64,000 nucleotides of DNA from Zygnema cylindricum (GCA_037447655.1 JBBHKE010001687.1:316975-380974), one strand, 5' to 3'. Shown: positions 45,342 to 56,995, counted from the stretch's first letter. Notes: generated from the sequence alone by a model not told the origin. A program made the numbers and translations.

Positions 45342-46326
45342 ATGTGTCTTTTTCTTCCTTGTAGAAGAACCCCGTTTGCGGTTCTCTTGGAGCCTCAGCT
45401 ACAATAGCTTGACACAATGTGTGATAAAATGTCATGGCTTTTGCAAAAATGACTAAGGCCCTTTGGGGGCCTCGGTCCTCCATACGGATCTCTTTCCCCT
45501 TTATACAGTTTCTTTGGATCCTTCCTCTATTTGTCCTCGTTGCAGCTAAAGCTTGAATATTCTTTCCTCCTCTCCTAATCTCCATGGTTTTTTCCTGCAC
45601 AAGTATCATATGGACCACTGTATTCCACTTCCATAATCTACCAGTGATTTCGTGTACTTGGTACCCTATGTTCTCGCACTCATTTGGTAACTTCATGATG
45701 AGAGTGTTAAATTTAATCTTCATTGTACCTATCCACCCGGCACTTTCCATCTTCATATAAAAACAAGAAAGATCATTACAATAATCTAACATCTTTCCTT
45801 GTTTGTTGGTGTAACTCACTAGCTTTTGCTTAGCCAACTGGAGCTTCTAAATATTATGAGCTCTATGGATCTCCACCAAACTCACCCACAACTCCTCAGC
45901 CTTGTAAATGTGAAGGTGAGGTGTGGCCAAAGCTTGAGTGAGGTACCTTAGAATGAAGTTCTTAGCAGCCATGTTTACGTCTTCCCACATTTGAGTATCG
46001 TTCTCCACATTCTTCACAATCGTTGCTCTCGGTGTAGTGGCAATAGGAGTGAGGGGTGTCTCATTCCCTTTGCCCTATTCACACACACTGATATCATCAT
46101 CATCTGCCTCCTTTGCTGAAGCAGTCGCTGATGCAGGAAACCTTACTCCTCTAAATCTTGGTGGAGTTCCTAAAGGTGGATGTTTTACTTGTCCACTAAC
46201 GATACCCCAGTATCGTTTTTCACACAAAGCCCCCATCATTATGGCTTCCCAATAGATGAACCCAAATCCATTGAAGGTGGACACCCTAGAGGGTGGGCCC
46301 ATAACTTGCAATTGTGTGTCCTCCAT
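45342..46326 (-). pseudogene. A6 Gag
   Basis: ATG at 46326 (MEDTQLQVMGPPSRVSTFNG), inside the LTR tail and reading through the primer-binding site, then GALCEKRYWGIVSGQVKHPP. A stop lies near 46075. The core continues near 45900 (ELWVSLVEIHRAHN-like) and 45837-45298 (DYCNDLSCFYMKMESAGWIGTMKIKFNTLIMKLPNECENIGYQVHE). The knuckle region near 45430 is out of frame. Confidence 0.8.
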
Positions 46327-47325
46327 TGGACTACAGAATTCAGAAAGCCTGTAGATAGCTTTTAACTAAACCAATTCAAGCCACAACCACTGCTGTCTAA
46401 GAGGGAAAACTATAAATCTAACAGCACCGTTGTGCAGCTTGGACTCCCTTAAATATATAGCAAAAAGAATCACTTAAAACGGCCCACCAACCGATTAATT
46501 ATGAGGTAGCAAAAATGCCAACTTTTATATAAGCTCTTTGGTAGAGAGGTGCTATCTACCCAAATCCCCTAAGTCCCAAACCCCTCTTACAACCCCTATC
46601 CACAGAAGTACACTCCAATCAAAAGAGTGTAAAGTATCGAAAAAATATAGTGGCCGATGTACTTTCTCTATAACCTCTTTACGACAAGGTTATGGAGTTG
46701 ACGCGTGTCGCCGTCTAAATCGTCCTTATGTCAGCCGAGATCCCTGTTGCTCAATTTTATCCTGCCACGTCTCGCTAGGTCATGCCACGTCACGCCACGT
46801 GCGAACCAGCCAAAGTGACCATTTCGAGACCTCGGCGACAATTAGGGTCGTCTGATGAAGACTAGCATTTGATTTTCTCCGTCGAAATTAATGTTCGATT
46901 CATTTGTTTCGTGCAACGGATTTGATGTACGCACTCAATCTGATATGACTTTATGTTTCCTATTCATAGTTACGTTAATCGGATTAATGTTCTATTCAAT
47001 GTTTTGATAAATATGGCACCCTATGTGATGTAACGAAATTCTAGGACAGACCGATTAGAGCTAACGGCTACGCCTCGCTTTGCCGGTCGGAGGTTCGAGT
47101 CCTGCCGGACTCAACCTTTTGTTGAAAGTGACTTAGGTCACTCTTAAGTCATGCCTATGGAGCAGAGGAAGCCATGGCTCCACCACCCTCTTTATCCTTC
47201 AGTGACTACTACAAGTATAGGGGCTAGAGGGAAGATGTGGAGGCAGGCTGCCTACGCTTTACTTTTCCTGTTTTTACTAATGTATTAAGACCTAGAAAAT
47301 ACCTTATAAATCTAATAATTAAATG
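46307..47325 (-). repeat. A6 5' LTR
   Basis: 1019 bp. The TATA complement (CTTTTATATA, about 46522) is in the minus orientation. A tRNA-like segment on the plus strand at about 47044-47112 has the B box GGTTCGAGTCC at 47092-47102. The outer end has drifted (TTAAATG for TTCAACA). Confidence 0.9.
47044..47143 (+). other. tRNA-like segment and stem-loops, antisense in the A6 5' LTR
   Basis: GATTAGAGCTAACGG resembles a D-arm/A box and GGTTCGAGTCC (47092-47102) fits the Pol III B box exactly. Two stem-loops follow. The cloverleaf is imperfect, so it is called tRNA-like, not a tRNA gene. Counterparts lie at 22660, 37185, and on the minus strand near 27007 and 55700. Confidence 0.5.
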
Positions 47326-47330
47326 GAGAC

Positions 47331-48250
47331 AATAAGGAGAAACCCGAGACTTCCTTCCATTCGAGCTTTAGAGTTTGAAGGAGGGAGAAGGAGGAGCAAA
47401 AAGATACAAGAGAAATAGATTGCTCATAAGGTAACTAAGCTATGTCATTTGATGAGCCTCAGTCATACTTCGAGGCAGTGAACAGAACAGAAAAAGACAA
47501 ATGGATAAGAGCCATTAATGATGAGATGTCTTCCATCATAGAAGCAAATACGTGAGAACTAACGGATTCTCCTCTAGACAGAAAACCTATTGGTTGTAAA
47601 TTGGTATTCAAACTAAAACAGAACATAGATAATACCATTGAGAGATATCAGGCTCGATTTTTAGCTAAGGGTTCACCCAAAAGAAGGGGATTGACTATGA
47701 CGAGACATTTTCTCCAGTTGTTTAGTTCCCATTAGTAAAGATTCTCCTCAGTCTAGCAGCAGCGGAAGACATGGAAATACACTAGATGGACATTAAGACT
47801 ACTTTTCTTAATGGTGAGTTAGAGGGAGAAATTTTCATGAGGCAACCCGAGGGGTTCGTGGAGGAAGGAGAAGAGAGCAATGTTTGGAGGCTCATATAGT
47901 CCTTTTATGGAGTGAAGCATGCTCCCCGCTAGTGGAATAAGAAACTAGATGAGTTTCTCACTGGTCTGGGATATATCTGGATCAGCTCTGACCATTCTAT
48001 TTATATGTTTGAAGATGAGAATGGTGTCATTTTTATTGCAATTTATGTGGATGATCTGCTTGTGCTTAGTAAGATCTTTGAAATGATAAATAGGCTAAAG
48101 AAAGATATATAAAAAACAAATTTGATATAAACGATTTAGGTGAGGCAAGATACATTTTAGCGATCGAAATGGAGAGAGATAAGGGGAAAAGGATTATTGG
48201 ACTTACTTAGAAAGAAGCAATAGTTAATATGCTTGAGAAATTCTAGTTGG
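47331..48250 (+). pseudogene. A5 reverse transcriptase
   Basis: The spacer end EPQSYFEAVNRTEKDKWIRAINDEM leads into RT: KPIGCKLVFKLKQNIDNTIERYQARF. The HQMDIK block is damaged (TAG near 47786). A normal YVDD box (AIYVDDLLVLSK, codons from 48044) and LGEARYILAIEMERDKGKR follow. At least five stops are visible. Confidence 0.9.
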
Positions 48251-48655
48251 AAAAGGCTAACACTTGTACCACTCCTATAGACTTGAAAAAAGTAAGTGAT
48301 GGGAGTGTAGATGGAGGGATGATAATCTTAGATGATCAGATGAGTCTAGAGGAGAGAGAGTTTATAAAGTCTTTCCCTTATAGACAAGTCGTACGAAGTT
48401 TGATCTATTTTATGAACTGTACAAGGCCGGACATAGCGGCAACAGTAGGAGTCCTCGCTAGTAGTCTTAACGATCGTAAGGAAAGAGATTAGGAGACAAC
48501 CAAGAGAGCCATGAGATATTTGGAAGGAACTTAAGAGTTATGGTTGCATTTTGGAGGGGAGCACACTAATATCACTACTTAGAGTGATGCCAGTTATACG
48601 GATGCACCTATGAGAAGATGCACTTCTGGGTATGTGTTGTATGTGGGGGAAGGTG
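48251..48655 (+). pseudogene. A5 RNase H, left part
   Basis: CTTPIDLKKVSDGS, VVRSLIYFMNCTRPDIAATVGVL, then CTSGYVLYVGEG to 48655. It is cut by A7; the remainder resumes at 55081. Confidence 0.85.
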
Positions 48656-49691
48656 TGTGGAAATTAAAGGTTATTTATGGTATTATCTAGGTTTTGTAAA
48701 ATGCAGAAAAGAAGCACAGGTAGTTTGCCTCTAATTCCTCTCTCCAGCTCCCACAGTTGTCGCAGTCACTAAAAGTTGGAGAGGGAAATAGAGCCATAGC
48801 CGCCTATGCTATCTCGACAAAAACAGATATTAGGTTAGTTGATTTTACCAAAATAAACATGGCAGGCCCAAGATTTGAACTTGATACATGCCGTCCGTCA
48901 AAATAGCCGGTAGCTTGTAGCCTTAGCTAACTAGTCTAAACTAGAGATATATAATATAGGGTTTGATAGTTATTTAAATGTTAACACGTCGGCTATCTTC
49001 ATTAAACGGGATATTTAGACATAGATACATTTTGTAAAGTACGGTGTACGGCACATCCGAAACGGATATCGCGCATTTTGTTTCGATGGCGAAACAAATA
49101 TTGCGCAAGTATTTATGACGGCCACAATTGTAATCCGGCTTAATCGAACGGCCACAAAGCATGCCGAAATCGCGCAATAGGTTTTTGGCGGTTTGCGGTT
49201 GACGTCACATCAATTGCCACGTGGCACAATCACATTGGATTACAGCATCTCGGGAGTTTCTAGGAACGAATCCAAAAATGACATGTGTCGACTTTTTGGC
49301 CATGTCGTACAATGGTCGTACTTAAAGTACAACAGCACTCGTACCTTTATGTACGATACACTATTACAATTGGTGCCGTACTTTAGTAGATAGAGTTTAA
49401 GAGAGAGATAGCACTTAGAAAAATTTGATAGATTGGACCGTCTCTCCCAGCGAGCTAATGTACAAAAGGTCAACTTTGACCCTTCATAACTTACTGCTTA
49501 GGGGAGCAAATTCAGAGAATCTTTTTGCTATCGACTCAAAGGAGTCTTCCCTTTACAGCGAAGAAGGTGGTCAAGGTTTTTGTTTGCTAAGATGGCAGTT
49601 ATTCTTGCTGAAACACAAAGGGGTCAGGTTTATCCTAGAGGCTTCGTGTGAGCTGCCTACTCTATGGTCATATGGAGGTCTCAGAGTTGCA
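48656..49691 (+). repeat. A7 5' LTR
   Basis: TGTGGAAATT to GAGTTGCA. It carries six GTAC words between 49307 and 49381 and an antisense tRNA-like segment near 48860-48950. Confidence 0.9.
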
Positions 49692-50823
49692 CGTTATGGG
49701 CCCACCATCTAGGGTGCTTTTATTCAATGGAGCTGGCTTCATATACTGGGAAAGTATGATGACAGGAGCTTTATGTGAGAAACGGTTTTGGGGAATAGTC
49801 AGTGGACAGGTGAGGCGTCCATCCAATCTTGGGATACCTCCAGGGTTTACAAGACGAAGATTCACTAGAGATGCAGATCCATCTTCAACGGAGGAGACAA
49901 AGGAAGGAAAGGTGGTGGACAAACGAAAGGAGAAAGAGACGACCACTCCAAGGGCAACTAGTTCGACATTCATGTCATCTATTCCGAGGAACGAGGAGAA
50001 TGATTCTGATACCTGGGACTTCAACAATATGGCGGCAAAGCACTTTATCCTCGGCCATCTTACTCAAGGGCTTGCAGCTCCCCATTTGCAGTTAGAGAGG
50101 GCATCTGATCTTTGGGTGGCTCTCATACAGATGTACCGAAGTGGTACAATTCAGCAACAACAGTTGGGTGATCAAAAAATTAAGGAGTATGTATACAAAG
50201 GGGGGAAGATGTTGGATTTTTGCAATGAGCTTGCTAAACTTTTCATGGAACTAGAGAGTGCTGGAAAAGTATTTATTGAAAAGGAAAAGGTTAAGTGTTT
50301 ACTGATGAAGTTACCCAATGAGTTTGAGAACATAGTCAACCGTGTGCAAGACTTGGCGGATTCAAGGTGGATTTGGAATTCAGTGGTAGGGATGATTCTC
50401 GTTCGGGAGAATACAATTGAGAACCTAAGGGGAGGAAAGAGTGGGCAAGCTTTGGCAGGTGGGACCGATTGGAGAAACAATGATTCCAGAAAAACAGGTT
50501 GGAAATTATCGAGGGGACGGGCAGAAAAATCAGACCGAGAAGTTCGAACGAAGGACTCCTAAGGGTTTGTGCCATTTTGTAAGAAACCCGGGCATTATAT
50601 GGCTGAATGCACTAAGTTAACCGAGCTACGTTTAAAGGAGGGGCAGACCAGTGGACCCTCGAGAGGAAAGAAAAAAGCCTTTGTGACACACGTACATGAG
50701 GCGGAATCTGAGGACGAGGACGATGAACTCCTATTGGATGAGGAGTTGGAAGCGAAAAACGAGGTCGAAATTCCATGAAAGCAGAAATGTGATTTAGGTG
50801 GATTAAAAGGTGAAGCAGGCTAG
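49672..50823 (+). pseudogene. A7 Gag
   Basis: ATG at 49672 (MEVSELHVMGPPSRVLLFNGAGFIYWESMM), then an open stretch to 50562. The core includes GALCEKRFWGIVSGQVRR, MAAKHFILGHLTQGLAAPHLQLERASDLWVALIQMYRSGTIQQQQL and LMKLPNEFENIVNRVQDLADSRW. After TAA at 50560 the same frame gives the knuckle FCKKPGHYMAEC preceded by P instead of C, so the first zinc ligand is lost. An acidic linker (EAESEDEDDELLLDEELE) leads to the protease. Confidence 0.9.
49692..49704 (+). other. A7 primer-binding site
   Basis: CGTTATGGGCCCA immediately after the LTR. It is complementary to the initiator tRNA-Met anticodon arm except for its first base. Confidence 0.75.
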
Positions 50824-51550
50824 ATTGTAGATTCAGGTGCATCCATGCACATGTGTAAAGATAAACACCTATTCACTAAGATAAGAAAGATTCTTACCGT
50901 AGAGATAGAGTACGGGGATGGGAGGATAATCACTACTACTCTTTTAGGATCGGTAGATCTAAAAGTGTTTGCAGAACGAAAGACATCTATAGTTACATTC
51001 TCCAATGTATTGTTTATTCCGGAGCTGAACAAAAACCTCATCTCTACGTCTATATTAGATGATAAGGGTTTTGATACTAGCACTAGGAAAGGAGTCTTTA
51101 CTACTAGTTTTGAGGAAGAAGTTTATTTCACTGCTGAAAAAGGTAGCCAAGGGATGTTTAGGCTGATTTTAAGCAATGAAAAGAAGAAACTTTATTATGA
51201 TGGTGTTCATGATATAATGTTGTGGCATAAGAGGCTTGAGCATGTGAATCTAGATATGGTAAGAGAGATGAAAAAGATACGAGTAGTGGAAGGGATTTAG
51301 TTCGGTGAAAGTGAGAATTTAAGTGATTGTAGTGGATGTGCTCAAGGTAAAGCACACATGTTACCCTTACCAAAAAATGCCACCTATATGGGAGAAAAGA
51401 TTCTAAATTTAGTACACACAGATATTCCGCGGCCTGCCAAAGTACCATCACCCGCGGGGAAGAGATTTATGATGACCATCACCGATGATTGGTCATGGTA
51501 TTCCAGGGTGTGTTTTTAGAAAAATAAGTCAGAGGCTCAGGAATGTTTTA
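50824..51550 (+). pseudogene. A7 protease and integrase N-terminus
   Basis: IVDSGASMHMCKDKHLFTKI carries the catalytic Asp at 50830. The body follows (FSNVLFIPELNKNLISTSILDD). The pre-integrase domain is LYYDGVHDIMLWHKRLEHVNLDMVREM with CSGCAQGKAH after a TAG at 51298, and the first core Asp is in LVHTDIPRP (about 51418). All are in one frame until about 51550. Confidence 0.9.
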
Positions 51551-52440
51551 ACAATATAAAGCATGGAGTGAAAAACTCCATGAAACCTCAATCAAGAGAG
51601 TAAGGAGTGACAATGGTGGAGAGTATACCTCTAACCAGTTTGAGGATTTTCTGAGAGAAGATGGAGTGCAACACCAAAAGACAGTTCCTGAAAATCCTGA
51701 GCAGAACGGTATAGCTGAAAGATTAAATAGAACACTGAGTGATAGTGTTAGGAGTATGCTTTCAGAAAAGAAGAAAAGAAAGAAGTTTTGGGCCGAAGCA
51801 ATGAATTGTGCAAATTATCTCAAGAATACAGTTCTTACTTCAACAGTAAAAGGCGAAACACCGTATGAGAGATGGACAGGTCGAAAATCAGATGTTTCAC
51901 ACTTAAAGGTTTTCGATAGTCAAGTGTTCAGTTTAGACACAGATAGGTCAAACTGGAAGTTAGACCCAAAAGGAAAACCAGGATATCTACTAGGATATGA
52001 TGATGATGTAAAAGGATATAGAGCCTATGATCTCAAGAGATAGGATATTATCAAAGTGAAACACCTAGTGGTTATGGATGAAGGAAAATCTATAGATCCC
52101 TTTAAGCATAAAAAGACTGTCAAAATCAGATTTGAGTCAGAAAATTGTGGTGACTTTGAGCTTCCTAACTATCCATGATTTCAAAAAGATGATGATCTTG
52201 CAGGTACAGATCAGATCGAGAAGGACTTAAATGTGGAACCCCTAGTATTAACTCCAACAAAAGCGGAAGACGTGGTGGAAATCGACCCAAAATCAAGGAA
52301 TAGGGGAGAAGTAAAAATTGTTCAGAAGAATCCAAGAGAGCCATCTATTCCCCCAACCAGTTTTTAAGAGGAAGAAGAAGTAGCAAAAGACTGCAAGAGA
52401 GACAAGTTAACAATAAGGTAACCAAACTGTCTCACCCCGA
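51551..52440 (+). pseudogene. A7 integrase core end and spacer
   Basis: The second Asp region RSDNGGEYTS (about 51608) is followed in another frame by ENPEQNGIAERLNRTL with the catalytic Glu (about 51715). Then FWAEAMNCANYLKNTVLTSTVKGETPYERWTGRKSDVSHLKVF and GKPGYLLGYDDDVKGYRAYDL follow. TAG at 52041-52043 precedes the acidic spacer. Confidence 0.9.
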
Positions 52441-53230
52441 TGGACCTCAAACTTATAATGAGGCAATGACTTGTCCTGAAAGAAACCGGTGGAAGACATC
52501 CATTAATGAGGAGATGGCCTCAATTATGGCGGCCGATACATGGGAATTGGTGGATTGTCCTGCTGACAAAAAGCCAATTGGGTGTAAGTGGGTATTTAAG
52601 CTGAAACTCAACCCGGATAACACCATTGAGCAGTACAAGGCTCGGTTAGTGGCGAAGGGATTTACCCAGAAAGAGGGAATTGACTACAAGGAGACTTTTG
52701 CTCCGGTCATCAAGTTTCCTTCAGTTCGGATACTTCTCAGTATGGCTAGAGCAAAAGACATTGAAGTGCATCAGATGGACATCAAGACGGTCTTTCTACA
52801 TGGAGAGTTAGAAGAGGAATTTTTTATGCGACAGCCATAATGATTTGTGGAGCAAGGGGAGAAAAGCAAGGTATGTCGATTGATCAAATCTTTGTATGGG
52901 CTGAAACAGGCGCCTCAGCAATGGAACAAGAATCTCGATGAGTTTCTTACAAGTTTGGGATATATTCGGATCAGCTCAAATCACTCAATTTATTTGTTTG
53001 AAGATGAGGAAAGAATTATTTTTATTGCAATTTAAGTTGATGATTTGCTTGTTTTAAGTAAATCTCTGGATAAAATAAATAAGTTGAAAAATGATTTAAA
53101 AGGAAGATTTGAGATGAAAGATATGGGAGAAGCAAGGTATATTTTGGGAATTCAGGTAGAGAGAGACAGAGATAGAAAGATAATAAGATTAACTCAAAAA
53201 GAGGCCATTGGAAACATGTTAGAATAATTC
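52441..53230 (+). pseudogene. A7 reverse transcriptase
   Basis: WKTSINEEMASIMAADTWELVDCPADKKPIG-type start, then YKARLVAKGFTQKEGIDYKETFAPVI, HQMDIKTVFLHGELEEEFFMRQ and SLYGLKQAPQQWNKNLDEFL. The active site reads stop-VDD: TAA replaces the tyrosine codon at 53033-53035, the same replacement as in A6. LGIQVERDRDRKIIRLTQKEAIGNMLE closes the domain. Confidence 0.9.
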
Positions 53231-54041
53231 CAAATGGACAAGGCTAATAGTTGTACCACTCATATGAAATTAAAGAAGGGAAGCGAGGGGAGTGAGGAAG
53301 AGGGAGTTATAATCTTAGATGATGAGGTAGGCCCGCAAGAGAAAAGATTTATGCAGACCATCCCTTATAGATAAATAGTGGGCAGCCTAATATATTTCAT
53401 GAATTGTACTTGTCCGGACATAGCCGCAGCTGTAGGAGTACTAAGTAGGAGTCTGAATGCTCCCAGTAAGAAAGATTAGGAGGCACCTAAGAGAGTCCTT
53501 AGATATCCTATAGGGACTAGGGATCTATGATTGCATTTGGGTGGGAACAATACTGACATCACCACTGGGAGTGATGCCTGCTATAGGGATGCTCCTAAGA
53601 GGAAATGCACATCTCGATATGTATTGTATGTGGGTGATGGGGCTTGCTGCTGGAGCAGCAAGCAGCAAAAGGTCATTGCTCAGTCCACCATGGAGGTTGA
53701 GTACATGGCTTCTTGCTCTGCTGTAAAAGAATTAATGTGGGTAAAGTCTTTGCTTGGTGAGCTTGGTCATGTTAAGAGTGGTATCCAAAAAGTGTTTTGT
53801 GATAATCAGGCTGCCATTGCTATTTTTGCCAATCCTAAACATCACTTTAAAGCCAAACATATGGACATTAGACTTAGCTTTGTTAGGGAGAAAGTAGAAA
53901 ATAAGATAATCAGTTTGGAGTATAAACAAGATAGTAAAATGGTAGCAGAAATGATGACCAAACCTGTTTCTTCCCCTAAACTAATTTTCTGCTGGGAGAA
54001 GTGTGGTCTTAAAATAAAGAGTGACCAGAAAATAAGGGGAG
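53231..54041 (+). pseudogene. A7 RNase H and polypurine tract
   Basis: CPDIAAAVGVLSRSLNAP near 53415, then an open stretch 53531-54046: TDITTGSDACYRDAPKRKCTS (one conserved Trp lost), QSTMEVEYMASCSAVKELMWVKSLL, FCDNQAAIAIFANPKHHFKAKHMDIRLSF, AEMMTKPVSSPKLIF. The polypurine tract AAAATAAGGGGAG ends at 54041. Confidence 0.9.
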
Positions 54042-55075
54042 TGTAGAAATTAAAGGTTAGTTTTGGTATTTTCTAGATTTTGTAAAATGGAGAAAATAAG
54101 CAGAGGTAGTCTACCCCTCCTCTCTCCAGCTCCCACACTTGTCGAAGTTACTAAAAGTTGGAGAGGGAAATAGAGCCATGGCCGCCTATGCTATCCCGAC
54201 AGAGACAGATATTAGGTTAGTAGATTTTACCAAAATAAACGTGGCGGGCCCAAGATTTGAACTTGATACCTGCCGTCCGTCAAAATAGTCGGTAGCCGGT
54301 AGCCTTAGCTTACTAGTCTAAACTAGAGATATATAATATAGGGTTTGATAGTTATTTAAATGTTAACACGTCGGCTATCTTCATTCAACGAGATATTTAG
54401 ACATAGATACAATTTGTAATGTACGGTGTACGGCACATCCGAAACGAATATCGCGCATTTTGTTTCGATGGCGAAACAAATATCGCGCAAGTATTTATGA
54501 CGGCCACGATTGTAATCCGGCTTAATCGGACGGCCACAAAGCATGCCGAGATCGCGCAATAGATTTTTGGCGGTTTGCGGTTGACGTCACATCAATCGCC
54601 ACGTGGCACAATCACATTGGATTACGGCATCTTAGGAGATTCTAGGAACGAATCCAAAAATGACATGTGTCGACTTTTTGGCCATGTCGTACAATGGTCG
54701 TACTTAAAGTACAACGGCACTTGTACCTTTATGTACGATACACTATTATAATTGGTGCCGTACTTTAGTAGATAGAGTTTTAGAGAGAGAGATAGGACTT
54801 AGAAAAATTTGATAGATTGGACCGTCTCTCCCAAAGAGCTAATGTACAAAAGGTCAACTTTGACCCTTTATAACTTACTGCTCAGGGGAGCAATTTCAGA
54901 GATTCTTTTTGATATCGACTCAAGGGAGTCTTCCCTTTACAGCGAAAAAGGTGGTCAGGTTTTTTGTTTGATAAGGTGGCAGTTATTCTTGCTGAAATAC
55001 AAAGGGGTCAAGGTTATCGTAGAGGCTTCGTGTGAGCTGCCTACTCTGAGGTCCTATGGAGGTCTTAGAGTTGAA
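54042..55075 (+). repeat. A7 3' LTR
   Basis: 1034 bp, closely similar to 48656-49691. It ends GAGTTGAA where the 5' copy has GAGTTGCA. The GTAC cluster (about 54688-54765) is retained. Confidence 0.9.
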
Positions 55076-55080
55076 AGTTG

Positions 55081-55486
55081 CTTCCTGTTGAAGCAGTAAG
55101 CAACAAAAGGTGGTTGCTCATTCTACTATGGAGGCTGAGTATATCGCCTCTTGTTCTACTGTGAAAGAGTTGATACAGGTGAAGTTCTTGTTGCAAGAAC
55201 TGGGGTATATTAACAAGGGAGTGCATGAAGCGTTCTGTGATAATGAAGCTGCCATTCCAATCGCAATTAATCCAAAACATCATTTGAAGGCTTAGCATAT
55301 GGAGAGATTGTTGAGTTTTGTAAGAGAAAAAGTTGAGAATAAGATTGTGAATCTTGTATATAGATTAGATGAGGATATAGTGGCTGATATAATAACAAAA
55401 GTAGTGCGTTCTCCCAAGTTAAAATATTGTAGAGAAAAATGTGGACTAAAACTAAAGTTAAAGTTAGACTAGGAAATAAAGCGAGG
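55081..55486 (+). pseudogene. A5 RNase H, right part
   Basis: SSKQQKVVAHSTMEAEYIASCSTVKELIQVKFLLQELGYINKGVHEAFCDNEAAI, then after TAG near 55294 SFVREKVENKIVNLVYRLDED and KVVRSPKLKYC. A decayed polypurine tract AATAAAGCGAG precedes the LTR. Confidence 0.85.
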
Positions 55487-56493
55487 GTTGAAATTATGAG
55501 ATTTACATGGTATTTCCTAGGTCTAAATATGTTAGTATAAAAAGGAAAAAAAAAGGGCGAACAACCTGCTTCCACCTCCTCCTTCTAACTACCATACTTG
55601 TTGTAGTCATTAAATGATAGAGAAGGTGGTTAAGCCATGGCTGCCTTAGTTCCACAAGCAAGACTAAAGAGTGACTTATGTCACTCTCAACAAAAGGTTG
55701 AGTCTGGCAGGACTCAAACCTCCAACCGGTAAAGTACGGCATAGGCGTTAGCTCTAACCAGTCTATTGTAGAAGTCCGTTAAGATATATAGGGTTTGATA
55801 CGTATTTAAACTTGTAGATTGTCTTGTAACTGATTATGTAAAATGTGAACAAAGGAACATAGAACTAGTTAAAGTTTCAGTGCGGATGTCATTTCGCACG
55901 AAATAGATGAATTGGACATTTGATTCGACGACCGACATTTAATGTCGGATTTAATCCGACGGCATACATCACTGCCGAGATCGCGGAATGGGCACTTTGA
56001 CGTTTATGGACGTGGCATGACCTAGAGCCACGTGGAGGGATAACATTTGGTCCTTGGAATTTTGGGGAACATACGGACGAGTGGAAAGGTGACACGCGTC
56101 CACTTAGTGGCTTTGTCATACACTAGACGTACAGAAAGGACATCGGCCGTAGTAATTTTCTGTACTTTACAGTCATGTGATTGGTTCCTACTTCAATAGA
56201 TAGGGGTTGTGAGAGGGGTTAAGGACTTAGGTAAATCTGGTAGGTAATCACCTCTCTCTAAGAGAGCTTTGTATATAATTGGCATTTTTGCTGGCTCATA
56301 ACTTATCGGCTGATTGGCCGTTTTCAGTGATTCTTTTTGCTACAGACTCAAGGGATTCTAGGCTGCACATGATTGCAGTCAGACTGTCAGTTTGCCCTCT
56401 TGGGAAGCAGTGGTTGTGGCTTGAAGTGGGTTAGATAAAAGCTATCTAGAGGCTTCTTGAATTTTGTAGTCCAATGGAGGACACAGAATTGCA
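55487..56493 (+). repeat. A5 right LTR
   Basis: 1007 bp, from GGTTGAAATT (TG lost at the start) to CAGAATTGCA. It contains the antisense tRNA-like segment with two stem-loops (55665-55715) and a TATA-like TATATAATT near 56273. Confidence 0.85.
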
Positions 56494-56995
56494 CTATTCC
56501 CATTACAAGTCTTGGTGGTGCCTCTTATTTTCTCACCTTTCTTGATGATTTTTCTCGTTTTATATACATTTATTTTATGATTCATAAATCAAAAGTTTTT
56601 ACACATTTTCAACATTTCAAAGCCATTGTCAAAAATCACATGTCATCTAGCATCAAAACCATATGCACGGATAATTGGGGGGGTGCTTGTCTCCAATGCC
56701 TTTTCTGATTTTTTACTATTGCGTGGCATTTTAGCCCCTTTTGAAGCGTGGCATGGTCATAAACTCGATGTATCTCACTTACGCATTCTTCGTTGTGAAG
56801 AATACTATAAAATCGTTCCCCCTTCTAATAGAAAATTAGGTGTTCGTGCCATGCGCGGAATTTTTGTGTGATATTCCCCTAATTTAAAACCTATCGCATT
56901 TGGTGTCCCTCTTCACGCCGAATTATCACTACTCTATCACTACCGAATTATGTCATTTTTCATGAAACCCCTCTAAGGGTCAAGTTCCATGAGTC
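56494..56995 (+). pseudogene. Relic of another copia integrase (K)
   Basis: Directly after the A5 LTR: ITSLGGASYFLTFLDDFSRFIYIYFM (first core region), SSIKTICTDNWGG (second Asp), then after an internal deletion FEAWHGHKLDVSHLRILRC and GVRAMRGIFV with YSPNLKPIAF. It is a Tnt1-like integrase of a family different from A. A5 probably inserted into it, but its left half is not in the window. Confidence 0.8.

Larger units (their letters stand above)
36442..47325 (-). mobile_element. Family A copia element A6, minus strand
   Basis: LTRs 36442-37461 (1020 bp) and 46307-47325 (1019 bp) bound a complete gene order on the minus strand: gag, protease, integrase, RT and RNase H. The element G (38294-42796) splits the RT/RNase H. 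The target duplication GAGAC is at 36437-36441 and 47326-47330, inside the integrase-RT spacer of A5. Without G, A6 is about 6.4 kb. Equal LTR length and intact duplications point to a relatively young insertion, though its genes carry stops. Confidence 0.9.
48656..55075 (+). mobile_element. Family A copia element A7
   Basis: LTRs 48656-49691 (1036 bp) and 54042-55075 (1034 bp) bound gag, protease, integrase, RT and RNase H in order. The target duplication is AGGTG (48651-48655) against AGTTG (55076-55080), one base changed. The insertion splits the A5 RNase H between GYVLYVGEG and CC-SSKQQ. Full length is 6420 bp, the most complete copia copy in the window, yet with stops in each gene. Confidence 0.9.
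26791..56493 (+). mobile_element. Family A copia element A5, host of the nested insertions
   Basis: Two LTRs of equal length (1007 bp; 26791-27797 and 55487-56493) bound one copia element whose parts stay in order. These are gag 27778-28910, protease 28911-29083 and integrase 35107-36441. RT is at 47331-48250 and RNase H at 48251-48655 plus 55081-55470. The gaps are insertions with 5-bp target duplications: T, A6 (containing G) and A7. Without them A5 is about 6.4 kb. Its left LTR is also the 3' LTR of A4, so the two form a tandem pair, and no outer target duplication was found. Confidence 0.85.

Noticed and set aside
47044-47112. A functional tRNA gene
   Set aside because: The B box is good, but the acceptor and T-stem pairing is imperfect and no clean anticodon arm could be drawn.
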